A DNA stretch of 64,000 nucleotides from Prostheceraeus crozeri. Its lineage: Eukaryota; Platyhelminthes; Polycladida; Euryleptidae. Within the stretch, counting starts at the first letter, position 1; each line of letters opens with the position of its first letter. Below are positions 35,521 to 47,141 of this stretch, piece after piece. Position numbers and translations under genes: made by a program. The notes below the pieces were generated by a model. That model saw only the letters and a list, made by a program, of their open reading frames with translations, was not told the origin of the DNA and did not search any database. The stretch covers positions 186,001 to 250,000 of the forward strand of contig CAJQUW010011280.1 in the NCBI GenBank assembly GCA_907163375.1. The letters run 5' to 3'.

Positions 35521-36956
35521 CAGTTATGGCCAATGATATCCGACCACCCATATGTTTTTAGAATAAAACGAGTTCAAAGTATTAGTTAATAAGTAGTATT
35601 TGAATTATAAACAAAAGCATGTATAATTAATACACGTGAGCAATTGCACATGCATCTAAATGTCACTGGTCATTTTAGGTGCAAAATGTCAATGTTTCAT
35701 AAAACATTTAATACTTAGTTGCAGTATCATGAGCCGCTAGAATTGCATTGAGTCGTCGTGGCATTGAATCCACGACAGATTGACAATACGCAGGAGATAT
35801 CTCATGGGTCCAGGCATGAAGAATAGCAGCTTTGAGATCTATCAGTGAAGATGGATTGGATTTTGACACTGACAACTTCAACTTTTCCTGGGGACGGTCC
35901 TGGTCAAGGACTGGGTAAGTGGGTACTTCAATATCATTACAATGAAGCCAAGATTTTTACAGCACGGAATTGGTGGCATGGTGCACCGTCATGTTGGAAC
36001 ACATCGTACCTATGAAGTTCCATCCATTGTGGCACCTTTTCTTGAATGATTTTTAAATACTCAGCGGAATTGACCGTCTTCCCTTGCTGCACAAAGTAAA
36101 TACTTCCGCGACCAAATGCAGATGTATAGCCCCATGCCATGATTGAGGGACATTTTTTCACAGCTGGGACATTAAACCTTGGATTGAATCACTGATTTGA
36201 AGGACGTCGAGCCAATGCCCTGTGTGGTTGAAACTGCTTTATTTGTGTTCCGTCGATGAAGAGTACTCTCACCACTGGTCAACTGTCCAGTCTTTGTGAG
36301 TTCTGCACAAGATTAGTCGATCTTTAATATTCTTTGGAGAAAGTCGAGGTTTTACAGCTGGACGGTAAGAGTGAAGACCTGCATCGATAAGGAGACGTCT
36401 TCTTATGGTTCGAGTGCTGATTACAACATTTTCAGGTAATTGTGCTCTAATTTTAGAACTGGATATAGAAGGATTCCTCACAGCAGCACGCCGTATCATG
36501 TTATCAGTTTGACGGCTGGTGATTCTTGTTCTGCCTGGTTACATTTTTTGGGACCTGTGGATCCAGTCTGCTTGAAAACATGGATAGGCCTCATATCATG
36601 AACTGTTGTCTTTGACAAATTTAATCTTACTGCGAGCTGACGTTCACTCCATCCATCTTCAGATAAAAGTTTAATATTAGCGCCAGCAGCAGGATTTGTA
36701 GGCATGATTACAATGTGACGCACAAATTAACTATGACAGACAATTCCTAGAATTCGTGCAATTCTGAGAATTCTACCGATTTTATGCATACTCTATACTC
36801 TATTGTGATTGGCTAATGCCTGATAGATAAATCAATGAATTATTGCAAGCATAACGTGTGGTTATACAAGTAAATTAAATTTGTCAGCATGAAAATATTA
36901 GTGGTCGGAAATCAATGGCCATATCATTAGTGGTCGGATATCATTGGCCATAACTG
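35521..36956 (-). mobile_element. Tc1-like element in the right arm
   Basis: Mirror copy of the element at 25986-27420, with the same ends, TA flanks and internal faults. It was therefore present before the arm was duplicated, or was copied across by gene conversion. Confidence 0.9.
35708..36723 (-). pseudogene. Tc1-like transposase, broken (right-arm copy)
   Basis: Same domain remnants as the left-arm copy (helix-turn-helix, FIDGT box, FQHDGAPCH). One additional base near 35953 truncates the last frame after FRAVK, so this copy is one step more decayed than the left one. Confidence 0.85.
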
Positions 36957-39737
36957 TACATGTAATTATGCCATGCTTCTCTGGAATTTATTTTGTAATA
37001 TACAAGTATTAAGGTCATTATCATTGTATATCAAGTCATTTGCCTGAAATTGAAGGCGTTTTACAATTAACTACTCAGCTACTAATGCTGTCATTCATTA
37101 TTTTTGTGGCTGTAACAATTTGCAATGCCTATCACGAGCAACGCAGTTCGTTCAGGGGAAATGAAATTAATTTGAACATGTCCCGCACAAGCTATATTAC
37201 AGATCAGGCCACATCAAGCAAAATCCTCTGACAGTGCCCCATCGAAAAAATGGGACTACATACATTTAAATTATATAAGCGAAAAATGGACCTAAACATA
37301 CAAAAGAATTACAATTTTGAACATGCATATAGTCAGTCTTTTGATATCAAAATTGCCATACTTTTGCGAGAGGATTTTTTCAAATGATTGTCGTCAATTG
37401 CTAGCAGGCTAGACGACCAATGATGTGACTTTGTATCGAAGTTGGCCTTTAGGATCATACTTTTAAAAAAATTTCCTGAAAAACATGCAAACATATTAAT
37501 GACTCAGTCAGATTTTTATATGTATAGCATCTGAATGAAATCAGATTGCTCTACTCGTACTGAAGTAATTAAACTCTAAGTGATAAGTTGCACATAAAAT
37601 TCAACTTTCCAAAATTTGCGGAAGTGCTTTCGAATTGTTCCTCACCTTCATTATTCGCCTCTATACCGTACCGCGCAACCGCGAAAAAATTTTAAATACT
37701 GATAGCACGAATCGTCAAACTCGATCACATGCACATAGAATTCCTGTGATACAGCAAATAAGAGCTTCATCTGTAATATTTCAATTTTAAACTACTAAAT
37801 ATTGGAAAATCATTCCCTTATGGTTACTCATGGTTACTTATTTCCTGTAAAATTATCAGTGAATTTACATCATAGCCTCATGGCGCCTCTTTCAGAGCTG
37901 TGTCGGCTAGTGATAATCCAAGCGACAGCAACAAGCGACTTGCACTGAATCTTTACTTGTCTTTCGCCATTGAACAATGACTAATTGCATTTCCAGTCGC
38001 CCAGTGATAGACTTAGTATAGGCTAACGGATTATTCACTTCGACCACAATTGAGCTACAAGCTTGCTCTATGACTACAAAAGCATAAGAACCCAAAAAGA
38101 ACCCGAGTCATTGAGTCGGTCACCGAATGGTGCCTTTGAACCAGTTTCATCACTGATATACACACCATCATGCTATAACTTTTTACTTTTTCACCGATAT
38201 TCCTAGACATTCCAAATGTGAAGAATGATTTTAGAAGTTTTTAATATAATCGCAGCTCCATCGCTGAAATTCATCCCCGGAGATATTATTTCAAAAGAGA
38301 GCCGAAGCCTCTTGTATTGACGAACTAGGCTTCGAGGATTGCTGCAATCATCATGCCTGATTGTTAGAATCTCTGTCTTAGTAGCCATGTATCTCAGGGT
38401 TGTTTCGAGGCACAAATCGAATTTCTCTGGTCGACCCGGCTTGCGAAGTTGTCGTGGAGATGTTCTTAGAATCTAATGATCTAGTTGTCATGGTGGTAGA
38501 AATCGATCACAGTATATGATGCATGCAAAAAGAGTCTGACATGTGGATTGGATTTCCTAAAATTTGATGGAATCATGACAATTTGAACACTCTGGTATTC
38601 ATGAATTAGATAAGTGCAAGCGATAGTTGCATTGGCATCCACTGCCAGCTCATCTATATGTAGTTCTATATCATTCATGTGCAATCAAAAGTCCGAGATC
38701 AATGTGTCTGGCTGAAGATTAGGCGGGCTGAGCTTTCAGTGGTCCCCTGTTCACGCGTGCCTGTAGGATGCAAAGCAGGACCAAGGTGAAGCAAGACAAA
38801 CAAACAAATCAAGACACACACTTATTTCATTGAGAGATTTGGAGTCAGAAATTTCTGAGCAACTAGACACGACAACAAAAATGGAAGATTGCTGCACCAG
38901 ATAGCCGGTGTAATAGATGCGAGACCAAATATTTGCCGACTCAACCTATGCAGTAGCCAATAGCCATTCCACCAACATCTGCTTATTCATTACTCATTAT
39001 TCATCTGCTGCATATGCACAGTGTCCTGTACATAGCACTCCCTTCTATTCTTTAGTTATCTATATAGGGTTGTTCCTAACTAAGCCAAGCAATCATAAGC
39101 TCCGTTCATCAGTCTGCAAGCCGATTCCACTGATCTAACCTCCTGCAATAAGACTAAGCATTCATTGCAATGAAATAAAAGCTAATTACTTTCCCTGCTG
39201 CCTTGAAACATGCCGTGTGCGTAGATATAGGCTGATAGCTTCGTTAATAGCGGCAGACCACAAAATTCCACGTCCAGCTGGTGCGTTTAGAAATGCGTTT
39301 TCTTGTGTCAGCATTTTCTGCAAAAGCGTTGATATTTCTAGATAGAGTGAACAATTTTCTATCCAATGATATCAAGTTTGTTGTATGTTTTTGCAGGATA
39401 GAAATAACATCATGATCACGTGAATGAAATATGTCCAATTTTGAATTATTGCTATTTAAATACAACTACTACAATTTCTTGTAAAACCATTGACATTTCT
39501 GGTTTCAGAAAATTTGCAGTCTTTTGATACCTCATACACGCTGCAACTCGCCGTGGTTAAAATAACATCATAAACCGGTGTTTTTGACATTCTCGAACAA
39601 TCCACATACCACTCCCCAGACAATTCTGCGGCATCTTTGATAAAACCAAGCATATTTCTGTAATGTATGGCTCCTATGTATCATAACATTTTCTTGGTTT
39701 TGATTGTAATCTTGTAGTTAAAATAACATAAGAACAT

Positions 39738-39790
39738 GGGGCCTAAATGACCATTTCTTGTGGGGCCTAAATGTACTGGGGCCTAAATGA
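39738..39790. repeat. Terminal iterons, right end
   Basis: Three copies of GGGGCCTAAATG, the exact inverted counterpart of the left-end set. The unit ends ...CCTAAATGA at 39790, after which gypsy sequence resumes. Confidence 0.85.
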
Positions 39791-39975
39791 CTGGGCACCC
39801 TTTTCCCGATCAATCTTCACAGTTGGTACTCGCCGTCGACGCGTCTAACTTCGCTGTTCGTGCGTCTCTGCAACAGTTGACAGACACTGAACTTCAACCG
39901 CTTGCATTCTTTTCACGGAAACTTACTTTGGTGATTTACCTTACTACAATCATCATAGACATTACCCAAAACCTC
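39791..39975 (+). pseudogene. Ty3/gypsy pol fragment: RNase H start
   Basis: HPFPDQSSQLVLAVDASNFA and LQPLAFFSRKLT are the opening of the gypsy RNase H domain, with the first catalytic Asp in VDAS. It continues the RT fragment that ends at 23151, so both pieces were one before the palindromic unit arrived. It breaks off after about 50 codons at the return to copy C of the GAGTA family. Confidence 0.88.
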
Positions 39976-40097
39976 TACAATATCATTTCCTTCTGCCTTA
40001 TACTATCATGATCAGTCAATTCCGTTGTAATTTCTTCAAACTGCATAAATATGCACATCTCACATTTGGTAACAATTCCGAATGTATCTCCCTCGAG

Positions 40098-41171
40098 AAG
40101 TGATGCAAATGGAAAATTTTTCAGATGATTTTTCGGAAGATTTTCCAATTTTGCAAAATTTTCCAATGGAAAATTTTGAAATTTATTTTTCGGTGATTGA
40201 CGTTTTTTCCTTTGTTTTGGAGACTTGTTATAGTCGCCTGAAAAGACTTTAATTCTTCAAAGACCGAAAACTTCTCTATCATCCCTGTATGTTACCTTTT
40301 GGAACCAACTGCACCCTCTCCACGTATTTCAGATTTTTCCATATGAATTTTAGACATTAGAAAGATTTCAGATTTCTGTAATTGAATTTCAGATATCTGC
40401 TAGAAGCCCAACTTTGAAAGGATCTTAAATTCAATTGGAGAATCTCCAATTTATCTGGAAATATCTGAAATTCATTTGGGCAGATCTGAAATCGATTTGG
40501 AACATATCTGAACCATCTGAGCTAGAAATGGAAGATGTGCAGTTTGTCCTCATCGAAGATCGGACAATACGCCAGAAGTTAGAAACTGTCATTCTTATAC
40601 TCATCACAGATATTTTCAGTTTCCAAATATCTCACGAGTTTATACAGTCCTTATATATATTCCAATATGGTCGCTTATGCATAATGCTGTGGTGGACTGT
40701 GTGCTTATGCTTCACATATTCATCAACACGGAGAATTTGTATCATTATAATCAAGGTTGCATAATTAAGCCTAACTTTCAAGCTTTAAGCAAGCTCACAA
40801 AACAAGTGCATTATTTTTGCTCCAGATCTTTCACATTGCATGATATTATACCCCCATTGTAATGGAAAGAAGTCCCGTTATCCCAAACGGTGTCTGTGAT
40901 AATCAAAAATGCTAACAAATTACCACAAGCCATTGGTGGTAAAGGAATGCTGAAAATCCGCCGACGGGAGTCGTATTGCTACGATCGTTTTAATCGAAAT
41001 AATATGATGAAATCAAGAGTTTTAGAACAATTTTATTAATGTGTCCATGCCTCGGCTGTGGAAGCGGTCAAATTATAGGGCCTATATCACAAAAAATCAA
41101 AACTTTCAAAATTTTCCAAAATTTTCCAATATTTTCTACGGAAAAAATTTTCCGGAAAATTTTCATCACTA
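40098..41171. mobile_element. Nonautonomous hAT-like element, copy 1
   Basis: Ends AAGTGATG and CATCACTA with subterminal GAAAATTTT-rich repeats. Flanks CCCTCGAG (40090-40097) and CCCATGAG (41172-41179) agree at 6 of 8 positions, as expected for an old 8-bp target duplication. It interrupts copy C of the GAGTA family. No transposase. The second copy is at 42967-45187. Confidence 0.75.
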
Positions 41172-41263
41172 CCCATGAGTTCCTTTAATGAAATCGAAAG
41201 TGTATACAGATTGGGGAATTAATAAATTCGGAGTCACCACTCTACCTAACATATTTACTCTAT

Positions 41264-41394
41264 GGTTGGCAATTTTTGGCAAGAATGCCCAACTGTGTTC
41301 ACCTCGAGTTCACTGAATGAAATCTAAACTGTATACACATTTCGTGGGGATTTAATAAATGCTGAGTTGCCACTCTACCTAAATATACTTACTC
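41264..41394 (+). mobile_element. GAGTA-family TA element, copy D (3' end only)
   Basis: Matches the last 130 bp of the family (TTGGCAAGAATGCCCAAC, GTATACACATT, TTGCCACTCTACCTAA) and ends TACTC. It directly follows copy C. Confidence 0.7.
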
Positions 41395-41462
41395 ATGCTA
41401 TATGCTCACTCTATGATGCAAGCAACGCATGAAAAATGGAAAGACAACAACCATCTGGCATA

Positions 41463-42279
41463 GAGTAAGTATATTAGGTAGAGTGGTAACCCCGCATTTA
41501 TTAAATCCCCAATGTGTATACACCTTCGATTTTATTAAATGAACTCAAAGGAGATACAGTCGGAATTGTTACCAAATGTGAGATATGCTCATTTATACAG
41601 TTTTGAAGAAATTTCAACGGAATTGACTGATCATGACAGCAAAGCAGAAGGAAATGATATTATTTTACAGATAGTCCGTGTCATGACAGCCTTGGTGAGG
41701 TAATGTTTGTTGAATTGGCAACTCGATGACCTGCGCTATTGCTTTCATGCTGAATCTCAAGAGAATCTTCTTAAGCGTGATCAGGCATCAGCTGACACTG
41801 GCATGGCAAAATCACAGTGATTTCAATCAACTTTGAAAGATGCAAATGGGTCCACATCACTATTCAGATTCAAGAAATGAAACATGAATTTAGTGAATCA
41901 TAAAATCATGCCGGTGAAAACTCTATTGAAAACTTGAAATTTCAGCCAAGAAAGCAAGAATAATATCGTGACTTTTTCATAATGACTTTCATTATAATAC
42001 AATTCATGAAATTCCCCTGATAATCAGCTTGATTTCAGCTTTGTTGGGATTCTTATTAGCACATGTTCATTCCCTTTGCTATCCAACTTGTTTCATACTA
42101 CTTATATGGGAGAGTCATCTCGGTAGTATATAAATTGGCAAATTTTTAATTATTTTCAAAAGTGCTCAAATAATTTTTTGGACCACGGGAACGTATCTCC
42201 TCAAAAAACCGAATCTTTTGATATAAAAATTTTCACTGTATACAGATGCTTATTTGAGTCGACACTCTAGCTCCTACTC
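41463..42279 (-). mobile_element. GAGTA-family TA element, copy E, full length
   Basis: 817 bp, ends GAGTAAGTATATTAGGTAG and CTAGCTCCTACTC, flanked by TA at 41461-41462 and 42280-42281. It is uninterrupted and in opposite orientation to C. It serves as the reference for reading the split copy C. No open frame. Confidence 0.8.
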
Positions 42280-42389
42280 TATACATACAATCGAGTGCTA
42301 AGAGAGCTGGTATTCTGGTGCCTTAGACGGAGATAAGTGCATCAACCATATTACCATATTTCGGCTGCCCATTTCTATGACATGCAAGC

Positions 42390-42958
42390 AACCAAAAACG
42401 TAGAACCGACTATGGCAAAACGGAGAAGTTTGACATCAAAGTGGGAATACACCAAGGATCAGCTCTTTGTCCGTTCTTGTTCATAGTTATGCTGGATGTT
42501 GTTGCTGAGACGTGCAGTAGCAAAGATTATGTATTATATTATCCATTGTCTTTGTGCAGTAGTGGAGCGCCATGGGATTTGTTGTTGCGAAAACCTGATA
42601 GTGTCTGCGAGATCGGAAGAGGAACTGCAACGTTAAGATGGTTATATTGGTAAGAAGAGGCGGAGAAGAAAGTACTCAAGGTTAACATACAAACACAGAC
42701 GTCGTGACCAGCAGTATATTAGCCTCACGAATAGACATAAGAGATCGACAGGTGCACCATTGCAACAATTGGGAAAGTTCAAATATCTAGGAGTCGCTCT
42801 GCACGAAAAGGGCGGCTCGAGCAGTCTGCAGTACAAGCAAGAATCACTGCAGATTGGGCCATGTGATAGGAGCTGGTACCAATCATGTGTGATAAACGGA
42901 TGAGTTATAAAGTTGAAGACTAAAATATACAAGACGCTGAGAAGACGCGTATATAGAT
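42390..42958 (+). pseudogene. RTE-type LINE fragment, RT core part
   Basis: VGIHQGSALCPFLFIVMLDV is an RT motif. The following GAPWDLL should lead into YADD but reads LLRKPDSV, so the catalytic box is destroyed. After frame changes, remnants of the C-terminal part continue (FKYLGVALHEKGG near 42777) up to RYGA, where the hAT-like copy 2 begins. Continues at 45196. Confidence 0.8.
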
Positions 42959-42966
42959 ATGGAGCC

Positions 42967-45187
42967 TATTGATGCAAATGGAAATTTTGAAAATATGGTG
43001 ATTGATGTTTTTTGCTCATCAATGTTTGTACAGACTTCATTGTCATTTGCTAGGTCTATGTAATATTCAAAGATCGAAAACTTTCCTCTCTGATGTTAAA
43101 CTTTTTCTCTGCATGTCTGTTTTAGATCTTTCCTTATGAATTTCAGACATTTCCATGAATTTCAGATTTGTACAATTGAATTACAGATATCAATCAGAAA
43201 CTCAACTGTATACCAAGTATATGAAATTCAATTGTTGAAATCATAAATCCATCTGGAAATGTCTGAAAAAAGAAGATAGGAACTGTCATAAGTATTCTTG
43301 TACTCATCACAGATGAAAACTTCTCACTAGTTTCTCATAGTTTTCATATCCTCAACTGTCTTTGGTCGTTCGAGCATAATCGTTCGTGTCCAGGGTCTCG
43401 GAGCTGGAACCGACAGGAAATATCACGGCTCCGGCTTAAAGTTTGATATCCATTAAGAATTCAGTCACTTTGCGAAATATAGTGATCTTTGACAGAGCAG
43501 CTGAAGCGAATGCAAGCGTAGGTTATCGCTGTAGACCTCCCAAAACCGGCTTGCCTTTATCTCCTCTCAATACATAGCCTTTAAAAGGACATTGCAGACT
43601 TCCTTAAGACTGTGTTCCACCTGAAAAAGGAGTTCTCGGGCGAAAGGCTTTTGTCGAAAAACATGCACATCTCGCCTCAAATTTAATGCACTTATTATTG
43701 AAGCACATTATTGATTCTTAATAATTATTCCCTAAAAACTGTATGGTTTTGTAGGTGTCTCATTCGCAATAAAATACCTAGATGAAGTATCGAAATACTT
43801 CTGAAGAAGCATTTTCGATATGAAAGGATTTTTAGTTCAACGTAGAAATATGTTTCACTTGATTGTTGACTACTAGAGCCCTGACAACTAAGTGGTTGAA
43901 TCGTCCGACGGGCAGTACACTGTTTCTGCAGGGAATGTGGCTGAAAACTGGACTATCAGGGAATACAGTATACCCAATCCATGGCTGCTACGAATCTGCG
44001 CGTCTACCTGGTTCCCGTTTTCAAGGAAACAATAAAAAAATAGTGCACATGCATGTCCAACAGTGTGCGGATTGAAGCTTTTGAAAGCCCCTTCACTGAA
44101 TAGAATACCTCTTTTCAATCAATGATGCCTCACTCTGGAAGAATGAAATATTTGTTCTCACCTCTGATGAAGCTCTATGAGTAGTAGTGCTAGGGAGACT
44201 TCTATCAGTCCTATGTAAATAGAGAAAATTTTCATGGCACCCTCTGTGACTCATGTTTCAAAAACAGTTTTAAGCAGGAAGCACTTAGCTAAGTCACATT
44301 AGTCATAATTTTTAGCATGGTATGCATTTTTCCATCATGCATGTGCTTATGTCTCCGATCAGTGATTATGTACGAAAATGTATTGAAGGACTCAATGTAT
44401 TTCAGCTCAAACTTAATCAGGATGCTGTGTTTTACTACAAAATAACGATTTGATAAATCTAGATGTGTTTATATAGCTTCTTAAACAGGCATATGGACTG
44501 CATGACCTAGAGATGGTTCTACACGCCGTAGTACTTCTCAATTAATCACAGAAAACACAGGCAAATGTTTTTTTACCGAAAATCTCAGTCTTCTCCCACT
44601 AGATGTATATGTGCTTCCTGTGATCTTGTCTGACAAGAGGAGGTACCAGATAGAACCCGGCGACAGATGTGCAGCTTCGCAGTAGCCATCGGGTGTACAT
44701 CGTTGTGTGAAAGTCTCTTGTTTGGTTTCGTGTTGGGGGTCCGACAATACATGTATGTCGAAGGGTCTGGGGTCGTAGTCAGAGCCGGAGCCGTGGTAGC
44801 TGGACCACGTCTCCGAAACCTTGTGTATAACTGCTGCATGGATTGTAAACTTCACAGAATGTGTGATTCATTTTTCTCTACATTTTTCTCATTGCATGAA
44901 AATATGGCCTATTGTGAACCAAGATTCACGTCATCTCATTAGCGGAGTAAGCCCATACAGGTATGATATAGAGATACTTTGATTAAGCCACTGGCAGAAA
45001 AGGAATGCTCTAACATCCTGCGGCCGGAATTCCCATCGCTGCGATTGTTTTTATCGAAATAAAGATAAAATCAAGATTTTTGTAGGCCAATTCTATTGGT
45101 GCATAGCTGCCTCGGCTGTGGTGGTAGCGGACACATTACATCACAAACATTCAAAATTTTCCATATTTCGGAAAATTTTCATCACTA
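42967..45187. mobile_element. Nonautonomous hAT-like element, copy 2 (long form)
   Basis: Related to copy 1 at both ends (TATTGATGCAAATGG at the left, GGAAAATTTTCATCACTA at the right) and in the subterminal parts: TTTCAGATTTTT-type blocks on the left, CCTCGGCTGTGG on the right. Flanks ATGGAGCC and ATGGACTA share their first five of eight bases. It carries about 1.2 kb absent from copy 1 (roughly 43380-44980), including a GC-richer part near 44640-44830. It split an RTE LINE. Confidence 0.72.
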
Positions 45188-45585
45188 ATGGACTAACTGG
45201 AGGAGAACATGCTGGAGAAGACGGAAATGCAGATGTGTGACATTCCGAAACCGCCCAACGAGCGAAAATTTTCGAAACCAGCTGGCTGTGGAAAGGATCA
45301 TGGAGAGGATGAGGAAGACAAGATTGCACTGGTTTGGTCATGTGAACGATTCCATGGACGATTCCAACCTGGTCAAGAAGGTGATGGAGTCCCAGGTGGA
45401 AGGTAGAAGACCAAGAGACAGACCAAGGAAGAGGTGGACGGACAACGTCAGGAAGGACATGGAGAAGTTACAGCTGAAGGAAACCGACGCGAAAAACCGG
45501 ACCTTTTGTGGAGCGAAAATTCGGAGGATGACCTTGTCTAGCGGGAAATGGCACGAGGAGAAAAAAAAGTTCAAACAAATGTAGA
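45188..45585 (+). pseudogene. RTE-type LINE fragment, C-terminal part
   Basis: LEKTEMQMCD in one frame, then after a frameshift RMRKTRLHWFGHVN and LVKKVMESQVEGRRPRDRPR, then RWTDNVRKDM. This is the same family layout as the frame at 31114-33045, and it continues the fragment ending at 42958. Dead copy. Confidence 0.82.
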
Positions 45586-46310
45586 AACCAATCCTATTTC
45601 CTCGACAAATCAAAAATTGAATCCTTGCTAATTATATAGCATCTTTGAAAAAATGGAGGTGTCCTGATCAGTCCAATGTAATGTCCAATACTAGGAGTCC
45701 CAAGCATGCCTAATCCACATCTCTCTTGCAAGTTCATCGACAATATTTAAGAGTTTCATATTTCTAGAAGTGCAGACCAATTATAAATGATGGCAGACGA
45801 AGCACCTTTGTAAGTGGACAAAAAGAATTTTTTGATGCCTCATACAAATAGGAAAGACAGCCGTTCACCTCAAAAAATGCAAAGACTATCTTTAACAATG
45901 AGGAAGAAACGGACACTGCTTATTGATTTGCAAAATATCTGAAGACATTCAATAATTAACAACAATAACCAACATTTTAATCATGTCACAGGCTTTGTTA
46001 TAGTTTTGTAAATTTAAAGAAACGTTAGCTCATTTAAACTGGTTAGATTGAATACAATGTATTTTTATGAGGCTAGCATGCAAACACACTACCAAAGGCC
46101 ACATTTTCGTCGGTTGGCGATAAATCAGATCAGATTTGTAGGAAAGGAGCAGCTTATTCGCCATCTACCGTTTTTCAATTTTAGATGTATTTCGAAAAAG
46201 ACAAATTCGATTTTCACATCTGCCGATAGTTTTATCACGAAAATGAATGAAAAATAAATTTAGCCAAACTCACCATAATTCCCGAAAATAATGGACTAAA
46301 TAGTGCCATA
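45586..46310. other. Stretch without recognised feature
   Basis: AT-rich DNA of about 0.7 kb between a LINE fragment and copy F. The 69-codon frame at 46048-46257 resembles nothing I know. Confidence 0.4.
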
Positions 46311-47141
46311 CAGTAAGTATATTATGTAACGTATCGACTCGAAAAGTATCTGCATACAGCGAAAATATTTATAAGAAAATATTCAGTTTTTTGCGGGGAT
46401 TACATTCCTGCGATCCAATAAATTATTTGCGCAGTTTTTAAAAACTAAATTTTTGCAAATTATTCTTGTGTTTATATACTACCGACGTGAAGCCACTAAG
46501 TAGTACGCAGCATATTAGATATCAAAAGGTATGAACCTTTGCTAAAGGTATCTTAATTAGGCGGAAATTGAGCTGATTATCAGGGAAGCTTCATAAACCA
46601 AATTATAATGCACAAGTCTCCATTGAAGAATTCAGATCTTATTGTGCTTCATGACTGAAATTTCAAGCTTTTGATTCAATTTTCATCGGCATAATTTTAT
46701 GATTCACTAAATTTATGTTTCATTTTTGAATCTCAATAGTAATGAGGACCCACGTACATCTTTTAAAATAACTTGTGATCATTGTCTTTGATTATGATAT
46801 TCTGCTCTTTCAGTGGCAGGTAGTTTGTGATATGAACACAATTAAAATATTCTTAGGCTGAGCATTAGAGTAAGCACATGTAACTCATCGAATTGCCAAT
46901 TTAACAAACTATGCTACCTCTCCAAGGGTGTCACGACACAGAGGATTTTCAAAATACTATTTTTCTTTCTATATTGTATCATGACCAGTCAAATCCTTGT
47001 AAGTTTCTTTAAAAGTGTAAAAATTTGCATGTCTCACATCGTAATGGGTCTCAATTCAAGTTCATTTAATGAAATCGAAACTGTATACACAATGGGGATT
47101 TAATTAATGCTAAGTTGCCACTCTACCTTATATACTTACTC
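46311..47141 (+). mobile_element. GAGTA-family TA element, copy F, full length
   Basis: 831 bp, ends CAGTAAGTATATTATG and CCTTATATACTTACTC. It aligns along its length with copies C and E but is more diverged. Left flank TA; the right flank is mutated (CA). Noncoding. Confidence 0.76.

Larger units (their letters stand above)
23152..39790. mobile_element. 16.6-kb giant palindromic (foldback) unit
   Basis: Positions x and y with x+y=62942 are complementary from the outer ends (23152/39790) inward to 29851/33091, so each arm is 6,700 bp and the spacer 3,239 bp. By eye the arms differ by roughly a dozen substitutions and a few 1-2 bp indels that happen to cancel. Both ends start TCATTTAGGCCCC and carry three copies of CATTTAGGCCCC. 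It interrupts a Ty3/gypsy pol frame. No transposase of its own is recognisable. The exact fit of inverted symmetry to sharply defined ends argues for a transposable unit with giant terminal inverted repeats; an assembly or replication fold-back is the alternative. Confidence 0.85.
33091..39790 (-). repeat. Right arm of the giant palindrome
   Basis: Inverted partner of 23152-29851, with the same contents in the opposite direction, including a second copy of the broken Tc1-like element. It carries its own private changes (for example an extra A near 35953 that shifts the transposase frame), so it is not a pure assembly mirror. Confidence 0.9.
21927..41260 (+). mobile_element. GAGTA-family TA element, copy C, split by nested insertions
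   Basis: Its three pieces (21927-22562, about 39981-40097, about 41172-41260) align in order with the uninterrupted copies E and F. Terminal repeats are GAGTAGGGATG at the start and TATTTACTC at the end, flanked by TA. It is interrupted first by a Ty3/gypsy fragment that itself carries the 16.6-kb palindrome, and again by a hAT-like element. Without the insertions it is about 0.85 kb and noncoding. Confidence 0.78.

Noticed and set aside
23152-39790. Pure assembly mirror artefact
   Set aside because: Arms carry private substitutions and indels, the spacer is asymmetric, and the symmetry stops exactly at shared terminal motifs. Not fully excluded without reads.
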